Notes under the pieces: model-generated
What the model saw: only the letters and a program-made list of their open reading frames with translations
Told to the model about the DNA's origin: nothing
Database searches by the model: none
Part shown: one piece after another, positions 1 through 7,894 of the stretch
Position numbering within the stretch: position 1 is the stretch's first letter
Layout of the letters: each line of letters begins with the position of its first letter
Program-made: the position numbers and the translations under genes
Source of the DNA: JABDCD01 sp964469525
GTDB taxonomy: Bacteria > Pseudomonadota > Alphaproteobacteria > Rickettsiales > SXRF01
DNA length: 17,931 bases
Direction: 5' to 3'
NCBI GenBank assembly: GCA_964469525.1
Contig: CAYXYU010000021.1
Location: forward strand, 1 to 17,931

Positions 1-611
1 AGGCCGATTGGAGATAACGGGGTAGGCGTGGTTTCGAATCCTTCTTTCTGCAGGTCGGCCTGGAGCTGTTCGCGCGTGGTTTTGAGCGTATTGACGCGGA
101 GGTCGGCCGGGGCCTGCTCGTTCAGCGTGCGCAGCGCATTTTCGAACTGGTTGCCGAAACTTTCGCGCAGCGCACCGTCCAGCCATGCGGGATAATTCAG
201 ACGGACAGGGTCGGGCATGTCGGGGTGTCCCGACGTATGGCGCGCCAGCGACTCGAACATGCAACTTTCCTCCGGTGTGAAAGGAGGAGGGGAATACTGG
301 CTGTCCTTGGTGATGCTGTGGATGGTCTGCGGGTTGTAGTCCTTGCGCAGTATCAGCGCGGCGAGGACATAGCTTCTCCCGTGGATATATTGCTGCTCCC
401 GCTCCAGCCACCATTCCAGCGCCGCCTTGTGGCGCAGCACCCAGTAGACCAGCTCGCTGATGGCGCCACGGTCCTTGCTGCCGATATAGCGGTGCGATTT
501 GTAATATTGATCGAGCAGCCGGTCGGCAGGGATGCGTTTCTCCGATGTCCATGCGTTTAAAATCTGATCGACCAGCTCGATGGACGCCTGTATGCGCGCG
601 CCGGGAGTCAT
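1..611 (-). CDS. rsmB: RsmB/Sun-type 16S rRNA m5C methyltransferase, N-terminal part (cut by window edge)
   Basis: The reverse strand is open from an ATG at 611 to the window edge (203 codons), so the gene lacks its 3' end here. The first ~130 residues look like the helical NusB-like domain of the RsmB/Fmu family (YYKSHRYIGSKDRGAISELV, then VYWVLRHKAALEWW). Next comes the family linker LNYPAWLDGALRESFG and the start of the ferredoxin-like region, APADLRVNTLKTTREQL. The SAM-binding and catalytic-cysteine parts would lie outside the window. Known family role: methylation of a cytosine (C967 in E. coli) of 16S rRNA. The ATG overlaps the TGA of the upstream methyltransferase gene (ATGA), so translation is probably coupled. 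Association of rsmB with guaB is, as I recall, common in alphaproteobacteria. Family assignment is fairly sure; exact substrate is inferred. Confidence 0.82.
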   Translation of the reverse strand, partial: MTPGARIQASIELVDQILNAWTSEKRIPADRLLDQYYKSHRYIGSKDRGAISELVYWVLRHKAALEWWLEREQQYIHGRSYVLAALILRKDYNPQTIHSITKDSQYSPPPFTPEESCMFESLARHTSGHPDMPDPVRLNYPAWLDGALRESFGNQFENALRTLNEQAPADLRVNTLKTTREQLQADLQKEGFETTPTPLSPIG

Positions 612-612
612 G
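598..612. repeat. 15-bp direct repeat, copy 1 (at the rsmB start)
   Basis: GCGCCGGGAGTCATG occurs identically here and at 1443-1457. On the minus strand it encodes the first codons of rsmB (ATG ACT CCC GGC GC) and contains the ATGA overlap with the preceding stop codon. The two copies bracket the 58-aa protein and methyltransferase genes. Confidence 0.7.
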
Positions 613-1180
613 CGGGATTACGTGCCATTATATAGAAAGTCGGGACAGGGACTTTGTCTTTCCGATACGGGCTGACGCTTTTTTTCCATTCTATTATTTC
701 CATGCCGCTATGAGTTATTGCTTTACGAAGATCCGCTTCATCCATGCCGGTGAACCGGCATCGGGTTGCCGCTGCACTTGTCTCTACCATGGAAAAATAC
801 ATTATTCCGTCCGTGCGAAGGGAGTCAGCAAGATTCGTCAGGGTTTGGGCTATTTCTTCCGTTTTAAGAAAAAACAGCAACCCGAATGCCCATATACCAT
901 TATAATAAGCATCAGCGATAAAATCTTTCACATCGCAGTCGATAAAAGGAAAACCGAATTGTTCGGCATGGGCTTTCGCCCCGGCGTTGTTGTCGAGCGC
1001 ATCGATGGCGGCATCGGGACGCATGTCGCGCATGGCCAGGGAAAAACGGCAATTTCCGCATCCCGCATCCAGTATCTTAGGGGCAGGAGGCAAACGCCCT
1101 AAAAATGTTTCAAAGGCAGATTTCATGGGAGCGGGGATATCGAATTTTACCCGCTCATAATAATCGGGCCAGTGATACAT
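608..1180 (-). CDS. class I SAM-dependent methyltransferase
   Basis: A 190-residue protein with a Rossmann-type SAM-binding fold. Motif I is ILDAGCGNCRFSLAM (about residues 36-50), followed by an acidic post-I strand (AAIDALDNNAGAKAHAE) and a later FIDCDVKDFI segment. The order fits the small Methyltransf_11/25 or TehB-like group. I cannot name the substrate. I chose the ATG at 1180; an in-frame TTG directly before it (1183) would add one residue. A GGA lies about 7-10 nt upstream on the minus strand. The gene starts 26 bp after the 58-aa membrane protein gene and its TGA overlaps the rsmB ATG, so it is inside the guaB-rsmB transcript. An RNA or small-molecule substrate is possible; position beside rsmB is suggestive only. 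Confidence 0.75.
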   Translation of the reverse strand: MYHWPDYYERVKFDIPAPMKSAFETFLGRLPPAPKILDAGCGNCRFSLAMRDMRPDAAIDALDNNAGAKAHAEQFGFPFIDCDVKDFIADAYYNGIWAFGLLFFLKTEEIAQTLTNLADSLRTDGIMYFSMVETSAAATRCRFTGMDEADLRKAITHSGMEIIEWKKSVSPYRKDKVPVPTFYIMARNPA

Positions 1181-1206
1181 CAAGGCGTCCGTTCGGGCGG
1201 TGTTCG

Positions 1207-1383
1207 CTATGGGCTGAAGAACAGGTAATAGACCAGCAGGAAGGGCAGGATCAATATCACGAAGGATATGACAATGCCGATCAGCGTGAAGCCGGGCATC
1301 AGCGCCAGCCCCAGAATGTCCGAGGCGAAGGAAGGGTTTTCAGGGGAGAGGGATTCGCTCGTCTCATACTGGTTTTCTTCCAT
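1207..1383 (-). CDS. 58-aa membrane protein, probably one or two helices
   Basis: Small reverse-strand ORF of 58 codons. It has an acidic polar N-terminus (MEENQYETSESLSPENPSF) followed from about residue 22 by a nearly continuous hydrophobic stretch (ILGLALMPGFTLIGIVISFV, then ILILPFLLVYYLFF) with a short central turn. This could span the membrane once as a long helix or twice as a hairpin. It starts with ATG, with GCGGGG about 8 nt upstream. It sits in the guaB-rsmB cluster, 69 bp after the 199-aa membrane protein and 26 bp before the methyltransferase. No family is recognised. The amphipathic layout and operon position argue that it is real. Confidence 0.6.
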   Translation of the reverse strand: MEENQYETSESLSPENPSFASDILGLALMPGFTLIGIVISFVILILPFLLVYYLFFSP

Positions 1384-1456
1384 GTGCTACCCCGCTGGCG
1401 AGTGTCCCCGAATGATACAGCATGGCGGATGCTTTCACAAGGGCGCCGGGAGTCAT
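1364..1456 (-). pseudogene. possible relic of an rsmB start (30 codons)
   Basis: After the 199-aa gene an ATG overlaps its TGA (ATGA) and opens a 30-codon frame beginning MTPGALVKASAML. The intact rsmB begins MTPGARIQASIEL. The first 14 nt are identical and matching residues continue for several codons (A-S at 9-10, L at 13) before the frame runs into the 58-aa gene. It may be a duplicated, decayed 5' end of rsmB. The similarity is short, so chance is not excluded. Confidence 0.3.
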
Positions 1457-1457
1457 G
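1443..1457. repeat. 15-bp direct repeat, copy 2 (at the end of the 199-aa gene)
   Basis: Identical to 598-612 (GCGCCGGGAGTCATG). In this copy the ATGA overlaps the stop codon of the 199-aa membrane protein gene, in the same geometry as the rsmB start at the other copy. Confidence 0.7.
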
Positions 1458-2052
1458 GGATAAATAACGGTGGTATATGAGGATGCAGAAACTCCCAGAG
1501 GGGAGCCTGGAGCGACTCGGGAAGCTGGTGAAAAATTCCGATGGCCATCAAGGTATTCGCGGCAATGAGCAACAGTACGCCAAGAGCGGGATTCCGTATG
1601 CCAAGACCGGACGATATTAGTAACATATACGGGCCCATGAGGGCGAACAGTATCCAGCTGTGAGTGGCCTGAAAGCTCTCCCCGCCATCATTTTCAATAT
1701 GAAGATAGACGATAAGCCAGTTCACTCCCCATACGGTGACGATAATAAGGGGCCACTTCAATATTGCCCATGCAGCGATACAAAGATTCCGTAATGCGTC
1801 CGCCAACGTCGATGGAGAATGGGCGACATAATGATATGTGAAAAACAGGCAAATCGGCAGGAGCACCAATACCAGCAGCGGTCGGATCAGCAGAGAAGGC
1901 CGGCTTTGCACCTCGCGCAGCCAGCCTATTTCCTGCTTATCCTCGGTATAGGAGTCTTCGGAGAATATCCACGCCATGGCCTTTAACACGCCAATGACTG
2001 CCAGTGATTTCAGGACAAGTTTTACAATGGGCAGCAGTAATGGTACGGGCAA
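1453..2052 (-). CDS. 199-aa multi-pass inner-membrane protein of unknown function
   Basis: The protein shows several hydrophobic segments: about residues 3-29 (LLLPIVKLVLKSLAVIGVLK), 52-76 (LLIRPLLVLVLLPICLFFTY), 88-110 (LCIAAWAILKWPLIIVTVWG) and two near the C-terminus (WILFALMGPYMLLISSGLGI; LGVLLLIAANTLMAIGIF). This fits four to five transmembrane helices. No domain family is recognised. The start is a TTG at 2052, four bases after the guaB stop. An AGAGGG Shine-Dalgarno lies just upstream inside the end of guaB, which supports this rare start and an operon with guaB. Its TGA overlaps an ATG (see 1364-1456). Confidence 0.65.
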   Translation of the reverse strand: MPVPLLLPIVKLVLKSLAVIGVLKAMAWIFSEDSYTEDKQEIGWLREVQSRPSLLIRPLLVLVLLPICLFFTYHYVAHSPSTLADALRNLCIAAWAILKWPLIIVTVWGVNWLIVYLHIENDGGESFQATHSWILFALMGPYMLLISSGLGIRNPALGVLLLIAANTLMAIGIFHQLPESLQAPLWEFLHPHIPPLFIP

Positions 2053-2056
2053 TAAG

Positions 2057-3520
<1,464 letters not shown>

Positions 3521-3700
3521 AACCTGTCCTTTAGTTATGCCGCCCATGTCTAGCCTCGCTACCCGTCAAAAGCAAGCAATAACGGATCGGCGGGCCTAAT
3601 ATAGGGGGTGGGGGTTCCTAGCCGTTTTGGCATCCCCTTGGAGCCTCAGTACGATTTTTGAAAAAAACACTTTATGGTAAGGCAATTTTTACTTTATTAT

Positions 3701-3709
3701 TGCTATGAT
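3701..3709 (+). promoter_or_regulatory. candidate extended -10 promoter for the decarboxylase transcript
   Basis: TGCTATGAT is a TGn-type extended -10 hexamer (TATGAT) in an AT-rich stretch, with no good -35. If used, transcription would begin around 3716-3717 and leave a leader of about 265 nt before the GTG start at 3984. Weak evidence. Confidence 0.28.
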
Positions 3710-3715
3710 TCTTGT

Positions 3716-3930
3716 TATGAGAATCCGTTTTGTAACTATTGATAGGTAGTTTGTGTTTTTTGTTGTTGATAGTCAGTCTTTTACCCAGAGGTTCGTGACC
3801 TTTCTGTTCAACGAGCCCTGACGTCGCTAACAATTTTTTGGATGAATGGATAAAACATAGATGAAAAACAACACCTCCGAGCCTCCCGGCCGAGCCCCCA
3901 ACCGCCAAACCGGCGGTATTTCTTTCCCCC
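3716..3930 (+). ncRNA. putative structured 5' leader of the decarboxylase gene (speF-leader-like)
   Basis: The stretch upstream of the decarboxylase reads as a leader rather than as coding sequence. It contains a short hairpin AGGT-TCGTG-ACCT (3789-3801) and C/G-rich blocks around CGAGCC (3820s and 3880s). It ends in a hairpin ACCGCC-AAACC-GGCGGT with a U-rich tail (3901-3925). A 10-codon ORF (MRIRFVTIDR, 3717-3749) lies at its start. Alphaproteobacterial ornithine decarboxylase genes are known to carry a conserved speF leader RNA (Rfam speF family, described computationally). I cannot recall its consensus well enough to confirm a match, so this is a positional inference. Confidence 0.35.
3901..3925 (+). 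terminator. hairpin with U-rich tail upstream of the decarboxylase (possible attenuator)
   Basis: Perfect 6-bp stem ACCGCC/GGCGGT with loop AAACC, followed by ATTTCTTT. The tail is interrupted, so termination would be partial. If the long reading frame from 3861 were used, this hairpin would lie inside coding sequence, which argues for the later start. Confidence 0.35.
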
Positions 3931-3983
3931 GGAATTCCCTAGTACAGCCCCCCGCTTCTTCCTACCAGGAAGTGCCGCCGGCC

Positions 3984-5147
3984 GTGCGCAGCTACCGTTC
4001 CATCGACGAAATGGTGCATGAGCTGCGTCCCGACCTGCCGGTCTACTGCCTGCGCCCCGCTACTATTGCGGCGACGGCGAAGCGCTTCCTCAAGGCGTTC
4101 CCGGGCGATGTGTTCTATGCCGTCAAGACCAATCCGGACCCGCTGGTGCTGAAAACTCTGGCGCGCGCCGGCGTGACCCATTTTGACGTCGCCTCGCTCG
4201 CCGAGGTGCGGCTGGTGGCCGAGCACGCGCCGATGGCGGAGATGCATTTCATGCACCCGGTCAAGAGCCGCGAGGCCATCGCTGCGGCTTACCATGAGCA
4301 TGGTGTGCGCGACTTCGCGCTCGACACGCAGGAGGAGCTGGCCAAGATCATGGAAGCGACCGATGGCGCCTCCGACCTGAACCTGTTCGTCCGCCTGTCC
4401 ATTCCCAACGACAAGGCGGCCTACAGCCTGTCGGGCAAGTTCGGCGTGTCGGTGGATCAGGCGCTGCCGCTGCTTAAGAGCACCCGTGAGGCGGCAAACC
4501 GCCTGGGGGTATGTTTCCATGTCGGCTCGCAGTGCATGAATCCGGAGGCCTATGTGGTTGCCATCGACCTGGTGGCCGGGCTGCTGGCAGAGGGAGAGGT
4601 GCGTCTCGATATCCTCGATATCGGCGGCGGCTTCCCGTCGCTCTATCCGGGCCTGACCCCGCCGCCGCTGGCGCAGTACATGAAAGCCATCAACAAGGCC
4701 GTCGCCAGCCACCACGTGCTCGACGATTGCCGCCTGGTCTGCGAACCCGGCCGCGCGCTGGTCGCCGAAGGCGGTTCCACCGTCGCGCGCGTCGAGCTGC
4801 GCAAGGGCAACGCGCTGTACCTCAACGAAGGGGTGTTCGGCAGCCTGTTCGACGCCGGCGTCCCCGGCTTTGTCTTCCCGGTCAAGGCCATCCGGCCCGA
4901 GCCGGCGAAGGGCGCGCTGGCACAGGAGCTGGCGGAGTTCACCTTCTTCGGCCCGACCTGCGACAGCATGGACGCCATGAAAGGCCCGTTCCACCTGCCG
5001 GCCAACGTGGCCGAAGGGGACTGGATCGAGGTCGGCCAGCTCGGCTCCTACGGCGCCACGATGGCCACCCGCTTCAACGGCTTCCAGTCGGATGTCGTCG
5101 TCGAAGTCGGCGACAAGCCGCTGCTGTCAAGGCTGGGGGTGAACTAA
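3984..5147 (+). CDS. PLP-dependent ornithine/lysine decarboxylase (alanine-racemase fold, group IV)
   Basis: Decarboxylates ornithine (or lysine) to putrescine (or cadaverine), entry to polyamines; cytoplasmic dimer in this family. The PLP lysine is in FYAVKTNPDP (K48 from this start). HVGSQCMNPEAY, LDIGGGFPSLYPG and CEPGRALVAEGG are the usual PLP-phosphate and substrate segments. FGPTCDSMD holds the catalytic Cys (C326) contributed to the partner's active site. The frame stays open back to ATG 3861, but that adds 41 Pro/Gly/Ser-rich residues and crosses a terminator-like hairpin. GTG 3984 gives family-typical spacing (M to FYAVK about 45 residues) and has AGGAAG 11 nt upstream. GTG 3972 is another option. 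The gene is followed by an intrinsic terminator. Ornithine versus lysine preference cannot be read from the sequence. Confidence 0.9.
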   Translation: MRSYRSIDEMVHELRPDLPVYCLRPATIAATAKRFLKAFPGDVFYAVKTNPDPLVLKTLARAGVTHFDVASLAEVRLVAEHAPMAEMHFMHPVKSREAIAAAYHEHGVRDFALDTQEELAKIMEATDGASDLNLFVRLSIPNDKAAYSLSGKFGVSVDQALPLLKSTREAANRLGVCFHVGSQCMNPEAYVVAIDLVAGLLAEGEVRLDILDIGGGFPSLYPGLTPPPLAQYMKAINKAVASHHVLDDCRLVCEPGRALVAEGGSTVARVELRKGNALYLNEGVFGSLFDAGVPGFVFPVKAIRPEPAKGALAQELAEFTFFGPTCDSMDAMKGPFHLPANVAEGDWIEVGQLGSYGATMATRFNGFQSDVVVEVGDKPLLSRLGVN

Positions 5148-5154
5148 CGTGAAT

Positions 5155-5186
5155 CGGGACGGGGAATTTACCCGTCCCGTTTTTCT
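5155..5186 (+). terminator. strong intrinsic terminator after the decarboxylase
   Basis: Perfect 9-bp stem CGGGACGGG/CCCGTCCCG (5155-5163 with 5171-5179), 7-nt loop GAATTTA, then TTTTTCT. It begins 7 bp after the decarboxylase stop codon and separates it from the downstream genes. Confidence 0.88.
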
Positions 5187-5190
5187 AAAG

Positions 5191-5355
5191 ATGGAATCAC
5201 CCTCTCCGAAATACTCCTTAGTAGGCAAGGCCGCTACGGCAAGAACAGTGGCGCTCGAGTATAAGGATATAGGCCAAGATCTACTAATAGGTGGATTTAT
5301 AGTCCTAGTAGTGTATGTGATCTGGCATTGTTTAAAGAAGGAAACAGGTAAATGA
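5191..5355 (+). CDS. possible 54-aa single-pass membrane protein
   Basis: ORF of 54 codons from ATG 5191 (a GTG at 5149 would put the terminator inside the gene, so I reject it). It has a polar N-terminal half, one hydrophobic helix (about residues 29-45, LLIGGFIVLVVYVIW) and a basic tail (KKETGK). Its TGA overlaps the ATG of the deoxyhypusine-synthase-like gene (ATGA), suggesting coupling. Doubts: no proper Shine-Dalgarno (only AAAG touching the ATG), and base composition is more AT-rich than flanking genes. The stretch may instead be a promoter region for the next gene. No family recognised. Confidence 0.4.
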   Translation: MESPSPKYSLVGKAATARTVALEYKDIGQDLLIGGFIVLVVYVIWHCLKKETGK

Positions 5356-6404
5356 AGTCTACAGCAAAGAGCAAATCGCACTCGAAGCATAATCTCCTGA
5401 CCAAAGAGGTCGAGCATATCGACATCACGTCGTTCGACGCGCGGCCGATCATCGAGCAGATGGCGGACATGTCCTTCACCTCGCGCGACCTCGCCAAGGC
5501 GACGGAAATCTACAACATGATGCTGAAGGACAAAAGCTGCGCCGTGTTCCTGACGCTGGCCGGCTCGACCTCGGCGGGCGGCTGCATGCAGCTTTACGTC
5601 GAGCTGGTGAAGAACAACATGGTCGATGCCATCGTCGCCACCGGCGCGTCGATCGTCGATATGGATTTCTTCGAGGCGCTCGGCTTCAAGCATTACCAGG
5701 GCAGCCAGTTCATGGACGATAAGACGCTGCGCGACAATTACATCGACCGCATCTACGACACCTATATCGATGAGGAGCAGCTGCAGGCCTGCGATCATAC
5801 GATCAAGAAGATTGCCGATACGTTGGAGCCGCGCCCGTATTCCAGCCGCGAGTTCATCCATGAGATGGGCAAGTGGCTGGTGAAGAACGGCAAGAAGAAG
5901 GACTCGCTGATCCAGCGCGCCTATGAGAATGGCGTGCCGATTTTCTGCCCGGCCTTCACCGATTCGAGCGCCGGCTTCGGGTTGGTGGTGCACCAGGTCG
6001 AGCGCATGAAGAAGAAGCAGCCCTACCTCACCATCGATTCGATCGCCGATTTCCGTGAGCTGACCGAGATCAAGATCAAGGCCGGCACCAGCGGCCTGCT
6101 GATGGTCGGCGGCGGCGTGCCGAAGAACTTCGTGCAGGACACGGTGGTCTGCGCCGAAATCCTTGGCGTCGAAGCCGAGATGCATAAATACGCCGTGCAG
6201 ATCACCGTGGCCGACGTGCGCGACGGTGCCTGCAGCTCATCCACGCTTAAGGAAGCGTCGAGCTGGGGCAAGGTCGATACCGCCTATGAACAGATGGTGT
6301 TCGCCGAAGCGACCTCCGTGCTGCCGCTGCTGGCCAGCGACGCCTACCACCGCGGCTACTGGAAGAAGCGTGCGAAGCGGAGATTTTCGAAGTTGTTTGA
6401 GTAG
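5352..6404 (+). CDS. bacterial deoxyhypusine synthase-like protein (polyamine aminobutyl/aminopropyl transfer)
   Basis: A 350-residue protein of the deoxyhypusine synthase (DHS) superfamily, an NAD-dependent Rossmann-like fold. Visible motifs: LTLAGSTSAGG (NAD-site region), IVATGASIVDMDF, FCPAFTDSSAG, LMVGGGVPKNF, and near the C-terminus SSWGKVDTAYEQM followed by EATSVLPLL. The WGK lysine (K307) corresponds to the lysine that forms the covalent intermediate in human DHS. Bacteria lack eIF5A, so the protein substrate of eukaryotic DHS is absent. Bacterial and plant relatives act on free amines, giving homospermidine or guanidino-polyamines. The decarboxylase just upstream would supply putrescine, which fits. 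AAGGA lies about 9 nt before the ATG. Exact product is not determined here. Confidence 0.88.
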   Translation: MKSTAKSKSHSKHNLLTKEVEHIDITSFDARPIIEQMADMSFTSRDLAKATEIYNMMLKDKSCAVFLTLAGSTSAGGCMQLYVELVKNNMVDAIVATGASIVDMDFFEALGFKHYQGSQFMDDKTLRDNYIDRIYDTYIDEEQLQACDHTIKKIADTLEPRPYSSREFIHEMGKWLVKNGKKKDSLIQRAYENGVPIFCPAFTDSSAGFGLVVHQVERMKKKQPYLTIDSIADFRELTEIKIKAGTSGLLMVGGGVPKNFVQDTVVCAEILGVEAEMHKYAVQITVADVRDGACSSSTLKEASSWGKVDTAYEQMVFAEATSVLPLLASDAYHRGYWKKRAKRRFSKLFE

Positions 6405-6405
6405 T

Positions 6406-6504
6406 GTCATCCTGAGCGTAGCGAAGCGGAGTCGAAGGATCTTTCTTCGCTGGCTCTTAAAGAAGATCCTTCGACTTCGGCCTACGGCCTTCGCTCAGGA
6501 TGAC
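6406..6504. repeat. long inverted-repeat element, family A (GTCATCCTGAGC...), copy 1
   Basis: Begins GTCATCCTGAGCGTAGCGAA one base after the stop of the DHS-like gene and ends with the reverse complement, GCTCAGGATGAC. Inner arms GTCGAAGGATCTT and AAGATCCTTCGAC also pair, so the transcript could fold into a hairpin with arms of about 40 nt carrying mismatches. A second copy lies at 8908-9012. It contains no ORF of note. It occupies the whole gap before the aminotransferase. Confidence 0.88.
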
Positions 6505-6521
6505 AAACAGGGATGGACAGT

Positions 6522-7790
6522 ATGAAAAAAGCCTTAGCCAAGGAACCCCAGCGCCACAAACCCACCGCCGCCACCCGCGCGTTGCTTGCCAAGGGAAAGA
6601 AATACTATACCCATGCCTACAAGCCGCGCGAGATGGTGCTGGAGCGTGGTGTGGGCGCGACGGTATGGGATACGGATGGCAACGATTATATCGATCTCGG
6701 CGCGGGCATCGCGGTTACCGGGCTGGGGCATCATAATAAGGAATTGCTGAATGCGCTGACGGCGCAGGCGAAGAAGCTCTGGCATACCAGCAATATATTT
6801 TTCACCGCGCCGCCCATTTTGCTGGCCGAGGAGCTGGTCAAAGCCTCGAAGTTCGCCAAACGGGTGTTTCTCACCAACTCGGGTGCCGAGGCCAATGAAG
6901 CGGCGATCAAGCTGGCGCGCAAATACGCCGCCGACAAGGGCCGTCCTTCCGGCGCGCGCGAAATTATCACCTTCACCGGCTCGTTCCATGGCCGCACGCT
7001 CGCCACCGTCACCGCCACGGCGCAGCCGAAATACCATGCCGGGTTCGAGCCGCTGCCGCCGGGCTTCCGCTACTGCCCGTTCAACGATTTCGACGCCATC
7101 ACGCGCATGGTCAACCCGCAGACCTGCGCCGTGATGCTGGAGGTGGTGCAGGGCGAGGGCGGCATCACGCCGGTCAAGCCGGGGTTCCTGAAGCATGTGC
7201 GCGCGCTGTGCGACAAGCATGATGCGCTGCTCATTCTTGATGAGATACAGTGCGGCATGGGGCGTACCGGCGCGCTGTTCTCTTACTTTTCTGAAGGCGT
7301 GACGCCGGATGTGGTGACGCTGGCCAAGGCGCTGGGCGGCGGTATGCCCATCGGCGCGATGCTGATCGGGGCGAAGGCGGAAAATACCTTCCAGTTCGGC
7401 AGCCATGGCAGCACCTTCGGCGGCAACCCGTTGGCGGCCACTGTGGCTCGTGCCGTGCTCAAGAAGCTGCAGACGCCTGCTTTACGGAAAAATGTTGCCG
7501 AACGCGGTCGGCAGCTGGTGACGGCGCTTAGCGCCATCAACGCGAAGCATGGCCTGTTCAGCGAAATCCGCGGGCGCGGGCTGATGATCGGCGCCGAGCT
7601 CGAACCGACTTGGCACGGCGAGGCGGGCGATATTGCCGAAACGGCGCGCAAGCATGGGGTGATCGTGCTGCAGGCGGGGCCTAACGTGCTACGTTTCCTG
7701 CCGCCGCTTATCATTACGCAGAAGGAAATGAAAGAGGGTCTGGTGCGGCTGGAAAAGGCGATTGAAGTGTCTCTGGCGCAGGCCAAGTAA
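6522..7790 (+). CDS. argD: acetylornithine/succinylornithine aminotransferase (class III, PLP)
   Basis: A 422-residue class III aminotransferase that interconverts N-acetyl- (or N-succinyl-) ornithine and the semialdehyde with glutamate/2-oxoglutarate. Visible: TNSGAEANEAAIKLAR (phosphate-binding turn), FTGSFHGRTLATVTAT, EVVQGEGGI, LILDEIQCGMGRTG (D240 binds the PLP ring nitrogen), TLAKALGGGMPIGAM (K269 Schiff-base lysine), GSHGSTFGGNPLA. I prefer ATG 6522, with AGGGA 8 nt upstream; ATG 6513 would put the Shine-Dalgarno too close. ArgD (biosynthetic) and AstC (catabolic) cannot be separated by motif. The astA gene directly downstream leans to a succinylornithine role, and many enzymes do both. 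Repeat elements lie on both sides. Confidence 0.9.
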   Translation: MKKALAKEPQRHKPTAATRALLAKGKKYYTHAYKPREMVLERGVGATVWDTDGNDYIDLGAGIAVTGLGHHNKELLNALTAQAKKLWHTSNIFFTAPPILLAEELVKASKFAKRVFLTNSGAEANEAAIKLARKYAADKGRPSGAREIITFTGSFHGRTLATVTATAQPKYHAGFEPLPPGFRYCPFNDFDAITRMVNPQTCAVMLEVVQGEGGITPVKPGFLKHVRALCDKHDALLILDEIQCGMGRTGALFSYFSEGVTPDVVTLAKALGGGMPIGAMLIGAKAENTFQFGSHGSTFGGNPLAATVARAVLKKLQTPALRKNVAERGRQLVTALSAINAKHGLFSEIRGRGLMIGAELEPTWHGEAGDIAETARKHGVIVLQAGPNVLRFLPPLIITQKEMKEGLVRLEKAIEVSLAQAK

Positions 7791-7793
7791 TCT

Positions 7794-7876
7794 GTCATTG
7801 CGAGGAGCGCGAAGCGCGACGCAGCACCCAGTAATTGATTGATAAAACTGGATTGCTTCGCTACGCTCGCAATGAC
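7794..7876. repeat. long inverted-repeat element, family B (GTCATTGCGAG...)
   Basis: Begins GTCATTGCGAGGAGCGCGAA three bases after the aminotransferase stop and ends GCTACGCTCGCAATGAC. The outer 11 bases pair perfectly and the inner parts imperfectly (CCAGT/ACTGG near the loop). It belongs to the widespread CATTGCGAG...GAAGCAATCC type of bacterial intergenic palindrome. The next gene's ribosome-binding site begins just after it. Confidence 0.87.
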
Positions 7877-7894
7877 GATTGAAAGGTCCTTTCT

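Larger units (their letters stand above)
3521..3983. other. guaB / decarboxylase intergenic region, AT-rich in the middle
   Basis: Divergent region of about 460 bp if the decarboxylase starts at 3984. Next to guaB (3521-3620) it is GC-rich; 3650-3860 is strongly AT-rich; 3880-3960 is again C/G-rich. It must carry the promoters of guaB (minus) and of the decarboxylase (plus). I see no convincing -35/-10 pair for guaB. TATATTA on the minus strand near 3597-3603 could be a -10 but lacks a recognisable -35. Confidence 0.5.

Noticed and set aside
3861..3983. N-terminal extension of the decarboxylase as a targeting or extra domain
   Set aside because: Low-complexity Pro/Gly/Ser sequence without signal-peptide character, crossing a terminator-like hairpin; a leader RNA is a simpler explanation, though not proven.
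3939..4994. 351-codon minus-strand frame opposite the decarboxylase
   Set aside because: Shadow frame: His/Arg/Gln-rich translation with no motifs, while the plus strand has all catalytic motifs.
6406..6504. Insertion-sequence remnant or IS ends
   Set aside because: There is no transposase fragment inside and the element is palindromic throughout; it fits a REP/MITE-like intergenic repeat better.
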